The notes beneath the pieces were generated by a model. The model was given only the letters and a program-made list of their open reading frames with translations, ran no database searches and had not been told where the DNA came from. 64,000 nt of DNA from Alectoria sarmentosa (taxonomy: Eukaryota; Ascomycota; Lecanoromycetes; Lecanorales; Parmeliaceae), in NCBI GenBank assembly GCA_009733775.1, contig WOGZ01000039.1, forward strand, positions 1 to 64,000, read 5' to 3'. This document shows positions 11,425-24,299 of the stretch, one piece after another. The first letter of the stretch is position 1. Each line of letters opens with the position of its first letter. Made by a program: the position numbers and the translations under genes.

Positions 11425-11910
11425 ATGTCTCCCCGACCAGGATACTGCTACCTAGTGGTCGTCACGGAATCCTCCCGTTTCCATCCTGACCCTGAGGACG
11501 AAGAAGCTATTGTCGCTCTCCACAAGACCACGCGCATTGAGCAGGTCATCTTCTCCCGTGATCTTGCCAACACGTTAGCAAAAGAGTACTTCATCCGGCA
11601 ACACTGCGAATCTCTCAGCGACAGTAACGAAGATGACTTCGGTTACCCAACGCCAAGAGCACGCCGATGGGGGATTTGGGCGCGGAACAACACCACCAAA
11701 TGTACGATCTCTGAAGAGGAGAAGCGCGCCAGGATTGAGGTCATACTTGGAAGTGGGTCGGACAGGACGGAATTCTTGGTCGAGGTTTTGAGAGAGGAGA
11801 TCTGGGATGCGAACGGGCCATTGGCCAGAGATGATCGGGTAGGTCGCATTTGCAAGATCGAAAGTCGATGACAAAGTTGATTAAAATTTGTGCAGGATCC
11901 TGATGTCTGA
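11425..11910 (+). CDS. Small unknown protein, two exons
   Basis: Exons 11425-11838 and 11896-11910 flank a 57 bp intron (GTAGGT donor, TGTGCAG acceptor), giving 142 residues that end in ARDDRDPDV. Without splicing the frame would add only ten codons before a stop, so the short last exon is a modest inference. The protein is acidic and charged, with no signal peptide or membrane segment. I see no known domain. The ATG is the first of the frame, ~24 bp after an upstream pyrimidine/purine leader. It converges tail-to-tail with the ankyrin pseudogene. The function is unknown; it could be a lineage-specific gene. Confidence 0.45.
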
Positions 11911-11958
11911 GAACGATGAGCATCAAAGACCACTAAGAGATTGTAGAATGTGGGTGTG

Positions 11959-13050
11959 TCAGATGGACTCGATACTTGCCGGCTCGATGCGGTTCGTAGC
12001 CAGCGAGACCTGATACAATGCGAGAAGAGTTGTTCCTGTATCGAATTTACCACGCTTGTTCGCATAATTGTAGTTCGACAGATTGATTTTTCCAGCTCCC
12101 AGTTCGAGTAGTGCTTGGACAACATCACCTTGCCTATGCGTTAGTGCTTCAGAAATCGAACTTTTTTCACCACAAAGACAGTTTGGATCCATCCCTGATT
12201 TATGATCATACGTACTATAGTCACATAGCCCAATGGAGCAACGTAGCAAAATGCCATTTGACCAACCTCTTTGTCGCACCGCAACATATCTGTCCTCTCA
12301 AGCAAGACCCGCACCACATCAGCATGCCCATACATACTTGCCGCGATCAAAGGATTCCGAATCTTCCACTTATAGGTAAAGATGTTCGTGCGCACCGTGA
12401 TCGAGAAAAGCCTGCCCAGTGCATCGGAATCCACGTCTCATTGCTTCGAACAATGCTGTCCCTCGTCTTCTGCCATGATGACAATTCGAGGCCTCGTCCT
12501 AGAAGGAGCCTGACGACTCGTTCGTGGCTATGCGAAGCGGCTAGCTTGAGAGGGGCTACCATACCAAAATATTTATACCCAGTGTAATTCACATCAGCTC
12601 CGTTGTTAAGGCCGTAAGAACGAGTTCTCGGTGGCCGTGATGAGCAGCGTGTTCCAGAATTCAGCCCTGAAGCGTTTGTGAAGGCTCCACTTGGCACTTC
12701 TCAATCATAAGCCGTGCGAGGTCCGAATAGCCCCTACGAACTGCGTGTAAGACCAGATCCTCGAGTTCGTGACCTGCCATGTAAGATAAAGTGGGGCTTG
12801 AGTAACGCCTTAAATTCATGAGTAAGAAGATGACCTCCTCGGCAAGAATGGTGCTCTTGTATGCTTCGCGACAGACTACAGGAAATTTAACAATCGTACA
12901 GATTATCACCAGCGTATACAGACCGAGGCATTGATAGGAGACGAGCCAACTTTCCCAATTGGTTCGCCTGATGCCGGTGCAGAAAACCATGGACTCACGC
13001 CAACAATCAAATGCCGACACAGTAACGGGGTCAGCATTCCCAGCAACCAA
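11959..13050 (-). pseudogene. Ankyrin-repeat gene relic with nonsense and frameshift mutations
   Basis: Minus-strand ankyrin motifs run through all three frames in order: LVLHAVRRGYSDLARLMIE, then after an in-frame TGA ILEHAAHHGHRELVLTA, then after a shift APLKLAASHSHERVVRLLL, then GTALFEAMRRGF, then NPLIAASMYGHADVVRVLLE, and finally GDVVQALLELGAGK. At least one stop and three or four frame changes are needed, and the changes fall inside helices, not at GT/AG sites, so introns cannot explain them. It lies 330 bp downstream of, and on the same strand as, the giant NACHT-ankyrin gene. It is probably a decayed duplicate of that gene's repeat region or a former neighbouring paralogue. The 5' limit is unclear and may extend to about 13260. 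Confidence 0.7.
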
Positions 13051-13377
13051 GAAACCGGAGTCTGCGCGAGCTACAGAAATTCAACTCTCTCAACGCAACT
13101 GCTACAAAGCGGTCAGTGGTTCCCTCTGTGCTTCTACTCCTAGCGCCTCTTTGACTTGGATATTTTTCAGGAAGCGCGTTGGAGTCGGGGCGAGATTGCC
13201 AGGGATTGGCTCACTTCTTATGTGGGAAGCAGTAACGGTGTCAATTTGTTGGTAGTGTGCGGTCATGCTCCCCAGAAGTCAGAGAAATTGATATGCGCTA
13301 CTTTTTCTAATTGAGTCCTCGTATTCCACCTGTCTGATCCATCTTTTGATCGGGTTGAACTTGGCCAGGTTGACCCG

Positions 13378-16300
13378 CTAAGCATTGCCATCGCTTCGGT
13401 CTTCTATCCCCTGCTGAATCGGCCGTCTTTCCAGCCTGTAAAATAGTTCCCTCATCTCCTTGTTACTCTGAAATTTCTCACTCAATTTTTTCCTCATCTC
13501 GGCCGTGAACTCTACAGTTTTTCCATATTCAATCAGGACGTAAACCGTTTTCCTTATATCTTCGTAACGACTCTTCGGGTGCCGCTCTGACAAACACATC
13601 ATCAGATCCGCCTGAGTGATTTCAAGAGTCGGGTCATGCTCGAACAGAGTCCTCACGAATGATTCCGCGCCGAATTCGCACGTGATGGCTGCACGAACGA
13701 CAGGTGGCGTGATCTTGACCGACTTGTCATGCTTCAGTAATTGTGGCACAAGCCTTGTACGCCGAAATTTATCTCGTTCTGCTGCCTGTTCCAGAATGTG
13801 GGAGCTGATCGTTTGCTCTTTACTTCGTCGCTGGAGGAGCACCTCCATTTCATCTGTGCCTCCTGCAGCTTCCAGCATCTCATCAGTGATCTTGATTTCA
13901 AGATTCTGATCTAGGAGCAATTTCAAGACGGTTCCATCAGAGGCGAGGGGAAATGTGTATCTCACGGCTGCCATGACCGTGGCTTCAGTGACAGGGGCTT
14001 TAGGATCATGTGTCAGCAGCATTTTCACGAGCCTGATATCTTGTTTGGCCGCACAGTCCAGAATATCCGCTGTCACTTGACATAAAGGCTCGTGTTTCAG
14101 CAGCATCTCCATTGCGTCAACTTTGTTTGCAGCTTTGAGCATAGCTGGAGTTGTTCCGAGTCCTCCGTCATGCGTAAGCAATAGCTGTAAAGTCTCACCG
14201 CTGGCCGTAGATCTTCTGTTGTAGTTCTGGATGGCCTTGACAATGACTACCTCTGCCGCAACCGCAGACTGATCGTGGCTGAGGAAGAGGCTCATAAAAA
14301 ATTGCCCGTCGCTCGAGTACTCCCATGACACAGCAGCTAGAAGGTCACACTCCCTGATCTGGACCTTCGGTTCGTGACGCAACAATAACTCAACTATTGC
14401 ACGCTGCCTCTTAGGTGATATGGGACCTGTGTCTCGGTTCACGCCGCAGGATGCAGCTGCAGCCAGTGCGGATCCATGCTTGTCATTATAAGCATTGATG
14501 TCCGCACCGTGGTCGAGAAGGCTCTGAGTCAATTTCTTGCTCCCATGCGCGCATGCACAGTGCAAGGCAAAACCATGCTCTGGCGAACAATGATTGGCGT
14601 CAATGCCTCGATCCAAGAGAAGTTCGACGATAATTGGATGATTCCCTTTTATGCCAGCGATCAGTGGACTTCCGAAATAACCCCCGAAGATGTTGATGTC
14701 CTCTATCTTCTCGAGCAACTGACGGACAATGACCTCACTACCCATGTATGATGCAAGGTGTAAGGCATTGCCGAAGCTTCTTATGGTCGTGTCCACCTCT
14801 GCGTCTGCATCGAACAAGCTTCTAATAATGTGCTCGCAGTCTGAAACTTCTTTATACCCCGGCTTTGGTAGACTCCCCGTTTTACCAATAGAGCAAATAT
14901 CAAACAACGGTCCTGGAAGAGGAAGCTGCTTTGCAAGGGACTGGCAGGACTTGGACTGCGACCGGCTCCGGAGAAAAGTTGCCATAGATCCTTCCAGCGC
15001 TGCTATCAACGGACTTCCATATTTCGTACTGCGGAGCATGACAGTAGCACCTCGATCGATGAGAAATTGCACAGTATCTGGTCTCGAGTGACTTGCTGCA
15101 ACATGCAACAGGGGAGCATCATTGCCATCGTCTTCGTTAACGTGGATGCCTTTGTCAACAAGCATTTTAACCGCTTCCAGCACTCCTGCTGAGCAAGCCT
15201 GGCGAAGCATCTCGAAGGACGGAGGCACGCCGTGTTCCAACAGAAGACAAGCCATGTCATCGTTACCACCCTTCATTACTGCAGAAAGAGCTTCGCCGCA
15301 AACTTCTGCTTCATATTGAGTGCCAGACAGGGTTTCGAGCAACAACTCAATTACCATGTGTTGGCGGCTGTTGCATGCTTCTGCAAGTGCATTACCTTCG
15401 GTGGGAGGACCACCAATGGTCGCCCCTGCGCTCAGCAATTCTTTGACAATCTCGAGCTTGCAATCCTCCGTTACTTCCAATAGTGGTGTGACATGAACGG
15501 CATGTTGGACCTTTTTTCCACAAATCGCAGCCATCAAAGGAGTTTTAGACGACCCATTTGTCTTTTCGATATCTGCCCCGTGGTCCAGCAGGAGTCGGAC
15601 CATAGAGAGATGACCTGCCGCGCAAGCTGCATGCAGAGGAGTTGCTTCCTCATATTGAATGGAGTGATAGTAATGGGACTTAGTTCCTGAGACATTGACA
15701 TCAACACCACTAGCAAGAAGGAGCTCAACCAAGGTCGGGTCTCCATTTTCACATGCTGAGACCAAGATATGCTGTTGGTTTTGCATCTCTGTGTTCATAC
15801 TAGCTCCAGCAACGAGGAGAGTCTTGAAGATTGCATGATTCCTCGACTTCAGCGCTAGGTGTAATATAGACTCTCTCTTATCTTTGTAGCGGAGGTTGAC
15901 ATCAGCGCCATGGGCGATCAGACTACAAACCAGCTCTTCGTGACCTCCAAGTACAGCAGCACGCAAAGCAGTACCATGGACCCCATGGAGGATGTTGACG
16001 TCGGCACCAGAATTCAAAAGTCGTTCGACGATCTCGATGTTGCCAACACGAGAGGCAGCCTGCAATGCAGTCCCATAATAATATCCCAAACCATTTACGT
16101 CCATGCCACGCTGGAGCAGTAGTTCAACCCACTGTTGATCTCCAGCCATACATGCCATCTGGGCTAGAAGGCCGTATCGGGAATCATCTGCCTTCTCCTC
16201 GGGCAGATTGGCCAGCAAAATCTTCACAGCTGCACCGGGTCCAGTGTTCAACACGTCTATTATGGAAGCTGAATGCTTAAATTTACCATAAGTCTCGAAG

Positions 16301-19300
16301 AATGACAGGGCTTCATTCAAGGCTGCGGCTTTTCCTGGGTGGATTGAAGGTACTGGTACATTGGCCTCAAGAAGGGCTTTGATTATTGGCAAACCGCCTA
16401 ATTCTCGTCGGGCAGCAGCCTGTAAAGCAGTACCATGATCCTTCGTTGCTGGTTCGATACGTGCACCTAATGAGATGAGTTCTTGCACTATTTGAACGGG
16501 GCAATATGCCGCAGCAATATTCAATGGCGATCTTTCATACTCGTCTGCTCCGTTCGGATCGGCGCCTTTCGCCACAAGCATTTCAAAAACTCGCTGCTGA
16601 GATGAGATATCAGCTTTTGTCCAGCTTGAGTAGAGATTCCGCAAGGCTTCATGGTCAGTCATGGGACCAAACCGCTCGAAGCCAATCAGAGTGGCTTGAA
16701 GTGCACTTAGTTTTCGTGTATTTCCGTCCTTTTGGTAAAACAAGTCATCGTCAAGAAGTTGATTGCCTCCGCTGGTGTATCGTAATTGTTCTACGACAAT
16801 ATTGACGTCGGCACCTTTCCCAATCAAATATTCAACTACCTCTTTATGACCGTTTCTCGAAGCGACTTGCAAACATTGGCTGACTGTCTTTTCAAAGGAC
16901 TTTGTTGGCCTGATTTGTTCGATCAATGGAGGTAGGATATCCGCGAAACCATTCCCAGACACTTCGATGACGGTCGTGGGATCTACAACGAGGTCATGAT
17001 GGTCAGGGTGCTCTTCCAACCAATACACCACAAGTTGCCGGTCATGCTTCAGTGCGGCTTGGCTGAGACCGCTGGAATAATGCTGGATCCCGAGTACCTT
17101 CTTCGTATCATGCTTGAGAACTAGTTGTAGAGCTTCTTCACTCCCCCAAGCACAGACTGAGTTTAGAGTCTTTGTCAGCTCCGCTAAGTCAACATCGGAA
17201 TTACTCTCAAGTAGAGCCTCCATAACATCAAAGTTGCGATTTTCAGCAGCGGTGGCCAATGCCTCTCCTTGCAAGTGACGAGAAGCAACATCTGTACATC
17301 GTTGGGCCACTAAATCTTGTCCTCGTCTGAAAATTGGCAAGTGACCTCCTCGGCTGCCTGAGTTCAATATCGCGCGCGCGGTTGAATCACAATCATAAGT
17401 CTCCTATAAATTTGTCAGCCTATTGAGTGTGTTGATATGTGCTTCAGCACTGGCTTCTGGGAAAAGCGGAGTATGTAGACCGACGCACTTGAGAATAGAT
17501 GTCGAGGTTCGAGCCTTTCGCAGCAGGGCGACTGATGCGCAAAGTCTCGACTCGGGCTAATCCGAGCCTATCTTCATGATCTATGAGTAAGTTCACCACC
17601 GTCAGATGCCCCTTCAATGCTGCAGCTTCAAGGGCAGCCTTCAAACCTTTCACTTCTATTCGGTCAGAAAGCAGTTGGCTGACCACCTTTTCATGCCCAT
17701 TCTCGCATGCCTCTCTGAAGGCTGCAACAACTTCTGATTCTGCAATATCTATCATATCGAGTTGGCTGAGGAGCAGCTCGACCACGGTAACATGGCCATT
17801 TGCAGCCGCCGCGCGCAAAGCATAATTCTCTTCACCGTCATATGGGTACCCAAGCCGTTGGCGATACGGCTTTATTAGATCCAGCTCGGAAGTTACGGCT
17901 CCTCGCATTTTTTCAACCACGTGAGAAAAGTCCATCACAGAAGCTCGTTCGCGCCAATCACCTGATTCCGGCTGATGGTCCCATGTAGGCTTCGTCTGCT
18001 GGAGTCGACTCGGAGAAGCATCGCGCAGGAGGTTCCTATACTGACTTGGGCCTCCTTGCCCCGCGCTGTGCCATTGCTCTCTCAGGGTGTGTCGAACTTC
18101 GAAACCCCTCTCAAGTAATAAGCGCACGATCCCTCCATGACCGCCTTCCGAGGCGGCATGGAACGCGTCACGCGAGAACCCATCTCGATATACATCAGCA
18201 CCAGCATCAAGTAGAATCTCCACGACCTTTTGATGCCCGCGGTGTGCAGCAGCCTGGAGAGCGGTTCCGTAAAGCCCACCCTTACTGTTTACGTTTGCAC
18301 CATGGCCCAGAAGAGTTCTAGTGATCGATTCATGGCCTCGCATGGCCGCTGCTTGTAATGGTTCGCCGAATGACCCTGAGCTGTGCAAGCTCGCACCAAG
18401 TCTGAGCAGAAGCCTGACGGTAGATTCATGACACATGATAGAGGCAGCACGAAGAGGTGTACCCAATACACCCTCCTTGTTGAGATCTAGTCTCTGGTCC
18501 ACCAAGAGACTAATCATAGTATCCTGCCCGCCAAGAGCAGCTATCGCAATAGCGTTCTCTGGCATGTCAACTCTCGGGTCGCTCAGTTTTTGCATATATC
18601 GCTCAACCACTCCTGTGCGGCCTTTGAAGATGGCAACTTCGACCGCTCTGCATCTCGAAGATCCAAGATCTCCGTACAGTGATGCATATTCCGTCTGCAG
18701 GAGTTGAACCACATCTGCAAATCCGGCTTCGGCCGCTTGTTGCAAAATGGAGTCGTATTCAGCTTGGTCCGCTACGTCGAATTTGCCGTCCAGCAACAAC
18801 AATGCGACATTTTCGTGGTCAGCTAATAGAGCATACTCAAGAGCGTTTCTGGGTCCCAATTTTGGATCTGCGCCATGGCCTAGTAGTAGTTCCACAATAC
18901 CGGCGTGCCCACCGAAGCAAGCTGCGTGCAAAGGATGGCCGAACTTGTCACAGAAAGCGTTGACGTAGACGTCATGTTGAAGCAAGCTTTGTACAATCGT
19001 CCTATGGCCGAACGCAGCGGCCAGGTATAACCCGTTTTGCCCAAGGTCATTCGTTTGTTTCCAATCATATTCTGTTTCATGTGCGAGATGACCAATGATA
19101 GGGGCAAGTCCAAATACGCATGCGGTAAACAATGGACTGCCGCCTGAATGTATCACGGAGTGCAGCTCTTTTGCCAATGCATGGTCGTTGGGCAAGATCT
19201 TCGTAAAGTTGTTGACCTGTTGGATCCAATCGACGAAGCCCAGGGCGATATCGCCTCCATCAAACACAAACTCCTGCATCTTGCCAGTTATCAAATCGTC

Positions 19301-21600
19301 AGGTCCATCCAAGACCGTGACTCTGCAGTGTTCTGCCCAATAGACAGCGCTGTAGTGGTGAAAATTATCCTTGGGAGACAGGTTGGTCCTCATTCCTCTC
19401 GGTAAGCCTTCGAGACATGAATCTAGGCAACTTGATGCCGCTACCCTATGGACGTAGTGTGGTGCAAATTCTGCTCTCGCCTCAAGGAATTCTTGAAATG
19501 ATACGTGCGCAAAGCGCAGCACGTTCAACTCAGAGTCGAGAACAACCAGGTTGAAACAGATATCGATGATTTTGGCCAAGGTCATTATCTCTTCTTGCTG
19601 TGAAATTGTGTTTGCCGTTGCTTGGATGAGGGCTTCTGGAGATAGAGCCTCTTGCGTGCAAAGAAGAATGGAAAAGACTTGGATCGCGAAGCTTCGAGTT
19701 TGTTGCCCTGATTTTGACATTCGGTCAAAATCTTCTTCATAAAGTTCCTTCAAGGTACTTTTTGGGAGTGCTCGCATCGCACTTCTGATATCGGCCTCTG
19801 TCCTCATTCGACAGAGACTCTCAATCTGTCGCAGAACCCATATGAACCTGGGAAATTAGATCCCTGAGATCAACCGAAGAGAGTTTGGACTTACATTTCT
19901 CCGGCTCCAGCTACCAGTGCACTCATCAAGCCCTGTTTGAGATTATCTGAGACGACCCCGTTGAGCATTCTTCGATCTCGAATGGCGGAAGAAACCTCTT
20001 GGTGCACAAATTCATCCATGTCCTTTCGAGTATGCCCATTTTCAATCCTCACAGCCACAGCATCAGAAAGTAGTGCATGTATGTTACTGTCATCTCGACT
20101 AGTCACGAAGACTTTGACAACACTAAGGGAGTCTCGGACGATCTGGATCAAGGCCGATAACAGGACATGCCTCGAGCTAGGCTGGATCTCATCCACGGCA
20201 TCTAACACTATAGTCGCTGGATTGGCCGCCGTAGTATCCAGAATCAGCTTTACACACTCGGCAGCTTGGAGTCTCGTTATTTCAAAGCCGTCAACTTTTG
20301 CCACCGCTTGTCGACGTTCATACTCTTGCAGGACTCTTTCGTGAATTGTTGATGAGGACCCATGGCTGACAGTCAATTGTCTCAGAACACATCGCATGAT
20401 TTCACCTGGGTTGCTGCGCTCGGCCTCCGCTGAGCTCTTTGTGCAATAGAAATACGCGATTGGAGCAGGTGAGGTTTGTCCAGAGTTTTCTTGCAAGAAT
20501 GAATCCACGACGGCCGACGCCAATGATGTTTTGCCAGACCCGACGATGCCGTGTAGCAGAAACATGGATGATGAACTGGTGTTCCTCCAGTTAAGGTATC
20601 GATCATGACCCAGTAACCATTGGCCCGAACCAGGAATCCTGCTTTCGGAGTGCCACTTATGATGACTGGAAAATGGCACAGGCGAGAGCCAGTGGAGTAA
20701 TTGAAGGTATTGACTCTCTTGTATAGCCTGCACAGATATGCTTGAGTGGTCTACCAATCGCTTGATCGGTTCATTGAGCGAAGTGAGAATAGCAATCATA
20801 GCTGCGACCCCCTTCGCAGTATCAGTGTGGACGTCAACAGTGAACACCTCGATGAGCATCGATATCTGGCTATCGAGGACTTTGATCTTAGCCATCTGCG
20901 CGTCTTCAGGTAATTTGACTATACTCATAGCCAGACGGACTGAACTCGTTAGCTTGACAGATGTTATGCGCGAATAGATTTTTTACTTTTCGCCGAGCTC
21001 TGGAAGTACTTCCTGGCCTTCGCAAGAAAGGTCAGAATCTCAGCATAGAGACGAACGACCATGTCCTCGAGCTTATCACGTGCTGCTGAGTTGCGCTGTA
21101 GGTACAGCTCTTCCAGTATTGCGTATCGAGTGATGAGTTGGGACACAGCCTCCAGATTTTCGATCGTCTCACCGAGCGCTCTTTTATCATTCACGGCAAT
21201 CTGACGAGAATCGTTAAAGAGGGTACGATAAATGAAGGTTGGTGGTCTTTACCTGTAATACAAAGCGAAAAGCTGCCCAGGCAGGCGCCGCATGGAACGT
21301 ATCATATTGAATGGCGGCATCGCCAACTGCTATAAATTTCTCAACCCAGACGATAATCTTCTCGACCACGTCTCGGAGAATGATGGTTTCGCCATTGCGC
21401 TTCTTGAACGTCCAGCATTTCTGCGCGCAGACCTGTTTTTTCTCGCGAGCTTCTTTTAGGGCCTTGGAAAGTATAGTACCACGACTGACATTCGTCAAGT
21501 CAAGACTGTCCTTCAGCTCGACTCCTAGAGTATCCAACGCTTTGTTCCATAGGTCATGCGATGAGTTTCCACCGCTTGTTGGCCGGTCCTGAACAGGCAT
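13378..21600 (-). CDS. Giant NACHT-ankyrin STAND (NLR-like) receptor, 2,663 residues
   Basis: Five exons on the minus strand: 21600-21253, 21200-20987, 20939-19895, 19847-17489 and 17403-13378. Introns are 52, 47, 47 and 85 bp, and phase closes at every junction (7,992 nt). Residues 1-187 form a helical N-terminal domain of the NACHT_N/Goodbye type of fungal STAND proteins (EKFIAVGDAAIQ, HAAPAWAAFRFVLQ). The NACHT NTPase follows, with Walker A HGIVGSGKTS near 318 and Walker B TIVLDAVDEI near 432. Ankyrin repeats run from about 770 to 2330. The last ~330 residues use a different ~33-residue repeat (LL.HDP...T...L.AA). In family terms, ligand binding to the repeats would drive NACHT oligomerisation and expose the N-terminal domain, as in fungal heterokaryon incompatibility and proposed innate immunity. 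All key NTPase motifs are present and there is no internal stop, so I expect it to be functional. It is cytosolic by inference. Its promoter side faces the large AT-rich block. Confidence 0.85.
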
Positions 21601-22104
21601 CTCAGCTCTGTCCAGTCAGTTGGAGTCGTCCTTGATCTGATACCCTGCTCTCAATTATTTGGGTCATGAGGAACATAAGACGCAAACAAGGTACCGCAAG
21701 ATTTGGGGGACGAGCTGGCCTCTATAATTGAAAATACTTTCATAGCAGATTAAAGAAGACAACTTGGCCAAAACCGGATACAACGGTTCTAACAGCATTC
21801 AAGCGCAATGATATCCTTCGATGCAGTTCAATTGTGTCACACACACATTTCCGTGTAACCTAAAACGGATTCGACTGCTTTTAGCAGTAAGGATCTCCTT
21901 CGATGCATGTTAGAGTTGCTAGGATACAACTATTGGTCACCAAAGGACTGGGGGGTTAGTGAGTTGCAAATCGTATATGGTGTTCCGTGGCAAACGCATG
22001 GAGTGTCTCATGGCTATCAATGGGAGGAGACACGTTGCCACTGTAGGGTGTTTTAGCAATTGTTTCACAAGAACGATTCAAAGCGGGTAATAGAGAGGTT
22101 CAGT
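21601..22104. other. Upstream region of the NACHT-ankyrin gene
   Basis: About 500 bases of normal composition between the receptor start and AT-rich block 2. No gene is visible. An imperfect pair, CCTTCGATGCA(G/T) near 21816 and 21898, is the only repeat seen. This is the likely promoter, directly next to RIP-decayed DNA that could carry heterochromatin. Confidence 0.5.
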
Positions 22105-24005
22105 AACTTTTTTCAAAGCATTTTAAAATTTCAGACAACTCGTTTCGCAATACAGTTCGATTATTATTATAACGCAATAATAACAAATTAAATCTAATTA
22201 AATTTGAAATTTATGATTTTACGAATTTAATAAATTATAAAATTATAAAAATTATAATAAAAAATAATTAGATTATTTATAAAAGAAAATTGAGTTTAGT
22301 TTTTAATTTACGACGAATTTGTAAAAATACTAAATAGAATTGAAATTCGAAAAAGGATTACATTCTTTTAAAGAAGTTTTCAAGTCTTTTAAAAACATTA
22401 AAAAATTCTTAAACTCGCTTTTTTTTTAAAGTAATTTTTACCTTCGAACTTAAACTTTTAAATTCTTTAAATAATTAAATAAAATTTGTGAATTTAAATG
22501 TTGTTTAAAGTTTAAGAAAATTCTTTTCAAAAAAACTTGTTAATTTTTTTTTATTAGTTTTGATTTATAATTTTACAATTATATAATATATTTAATAAAA
22601 TAAAACTTTAAAAATTTCAAGTTTTGATATAATTACAATTAATGTTTACATTTAAATTCTCTCATTTTAGTAAATTAAACAATCGTTTATTATATTTCAA
22701 TTTATTTTTTATTTTTTAATCGCTATAACTCGTTTTATAAATACAATTATAAAAATAAAAAAACTTACTTTTATTAATACGTTAAATTAAGAAAATTAAG
22801 TTATATAATATTAACATTCAAAAGAAAGTCATTACGTTTTTAAATACTTGATTTAATTAATTAATAATTAACGACGTTAAATGTTTAATTTTTTATAGTT
22901 ACTTAGTTGATAACATTATTATTATATTAAATTTTAAAACATTTTTATATAATATTAAATAATTTTATCTTTATTTTGTTTTTGTTTTTTTATTTTATAA
23001 AAAGATACTTTAACTTTAATATAAAGCAAATATATACGAAAGTTATCGCTTTTTATTTTCTTATTATTATTATTAAATTTAAAATTAAATTTATTAATTT
23101 TTTTTATTAATTTATATTTTAATTATAATAAATAAATAAAAAATAAAATTTTAAATAAAATTTAATAAAAAACTCGATTTTCTGAGATTTATTCATTATA
23201 TATACTTTAAAAAAAAAGTTAATTTCAACTTTTGAAATGTTTTTTATACAATTTTCGTGATTTATATAATTTTATAATTATTCGATAATCGTCGAAAGAT
23301 AATAAATTTCTAATTTAAAAAAAAGTACTTTCGACGTATATCGAATAACTTAGTTAATAATAAATTAATTTATATTATTTAAATTTTCAGTTATATGATA
23401 GAATATTAACTAAAATTTACTTTTTTTAAAAATTCAATTAAATATTTCATTATACTTAAATAATATAGAAAAGTGAGATAAAAAAATTGTTGCTATCGAC
23501 TCGACGTTTATTAAATACACTTATTTTATAAAATATATTTAATGTTTATAATTTTTTTACTTTATTTTTTAAAGCTTTTTCGCGATTTTATTATATTGTT
23601 TTCGTAAAAGATAATTAAAAAATCGCATTTAAAGTATTTATTATTATATCTTTTTAATAAAAATATAATAAATTAATAATTATAACGAGATTTCTTCGAT
23701 TTCAACTTAATTTAAAAAACGAATAAGTTTTTAATAATTCGTAATATTAATCATTTTAAAAAATCGTCTTTTTTATAATTTTATTGATATATAACTTTCT
23801 TTTATTTCTAATTGAATTATTTATTAAATTATTTTTTCTTTCGAAAAACTCGCGAATACTTTTAAAAAAAGAAAAACTTGTATTTTATAACTGAGAATCG
23901 AGAAAGTATTATAAATATTTATATATATCTTTTATATTTAAAAAGATATTTAAATAATAAATTTTATATTCGAAGAGTATTATTAATAAATATAAAAAAA
24001 AGAAT

Positions 24006-24231
24006 ATATCTATCAAAAAATATATAATGAATATCGTATATGAGTTAATTAAGTATATAAAAAACACGAGAGAATCGTGTTTTTAAGCTTATTCGCCAAG
24101 ATAATATCAAGATACGACTAATTTTAAAATTAATCTTAAAGCTAATCTTAAAATTAATCTTAAAGCTAATTTTAAAACTGGCTTTAAAATTAATCTTACG
24201 TACGTTACGCGAAAGATTAATTTTCAACATT
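24006..24231 (+). repeat. 225 bp direct repeat, copy A
   Basis: Matches 25790-26016. Shared landmarks in order are ATATCGTATATGAGTTAATT, a hairpin AAACACGA..TCGTGTTT, a run of ~12 bp units of the type TTTTAAAGTTGA, and CTTACGTACGTTACGCGA. Differences are mostly C/T and G/A. Confidence 0.75.
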
Positions 24232-24299
24232 CTCTTATAGCGTCAAAAGATAACGTATACAATTATTTTAACACTTTTTTATAACGATACGTTATAATG

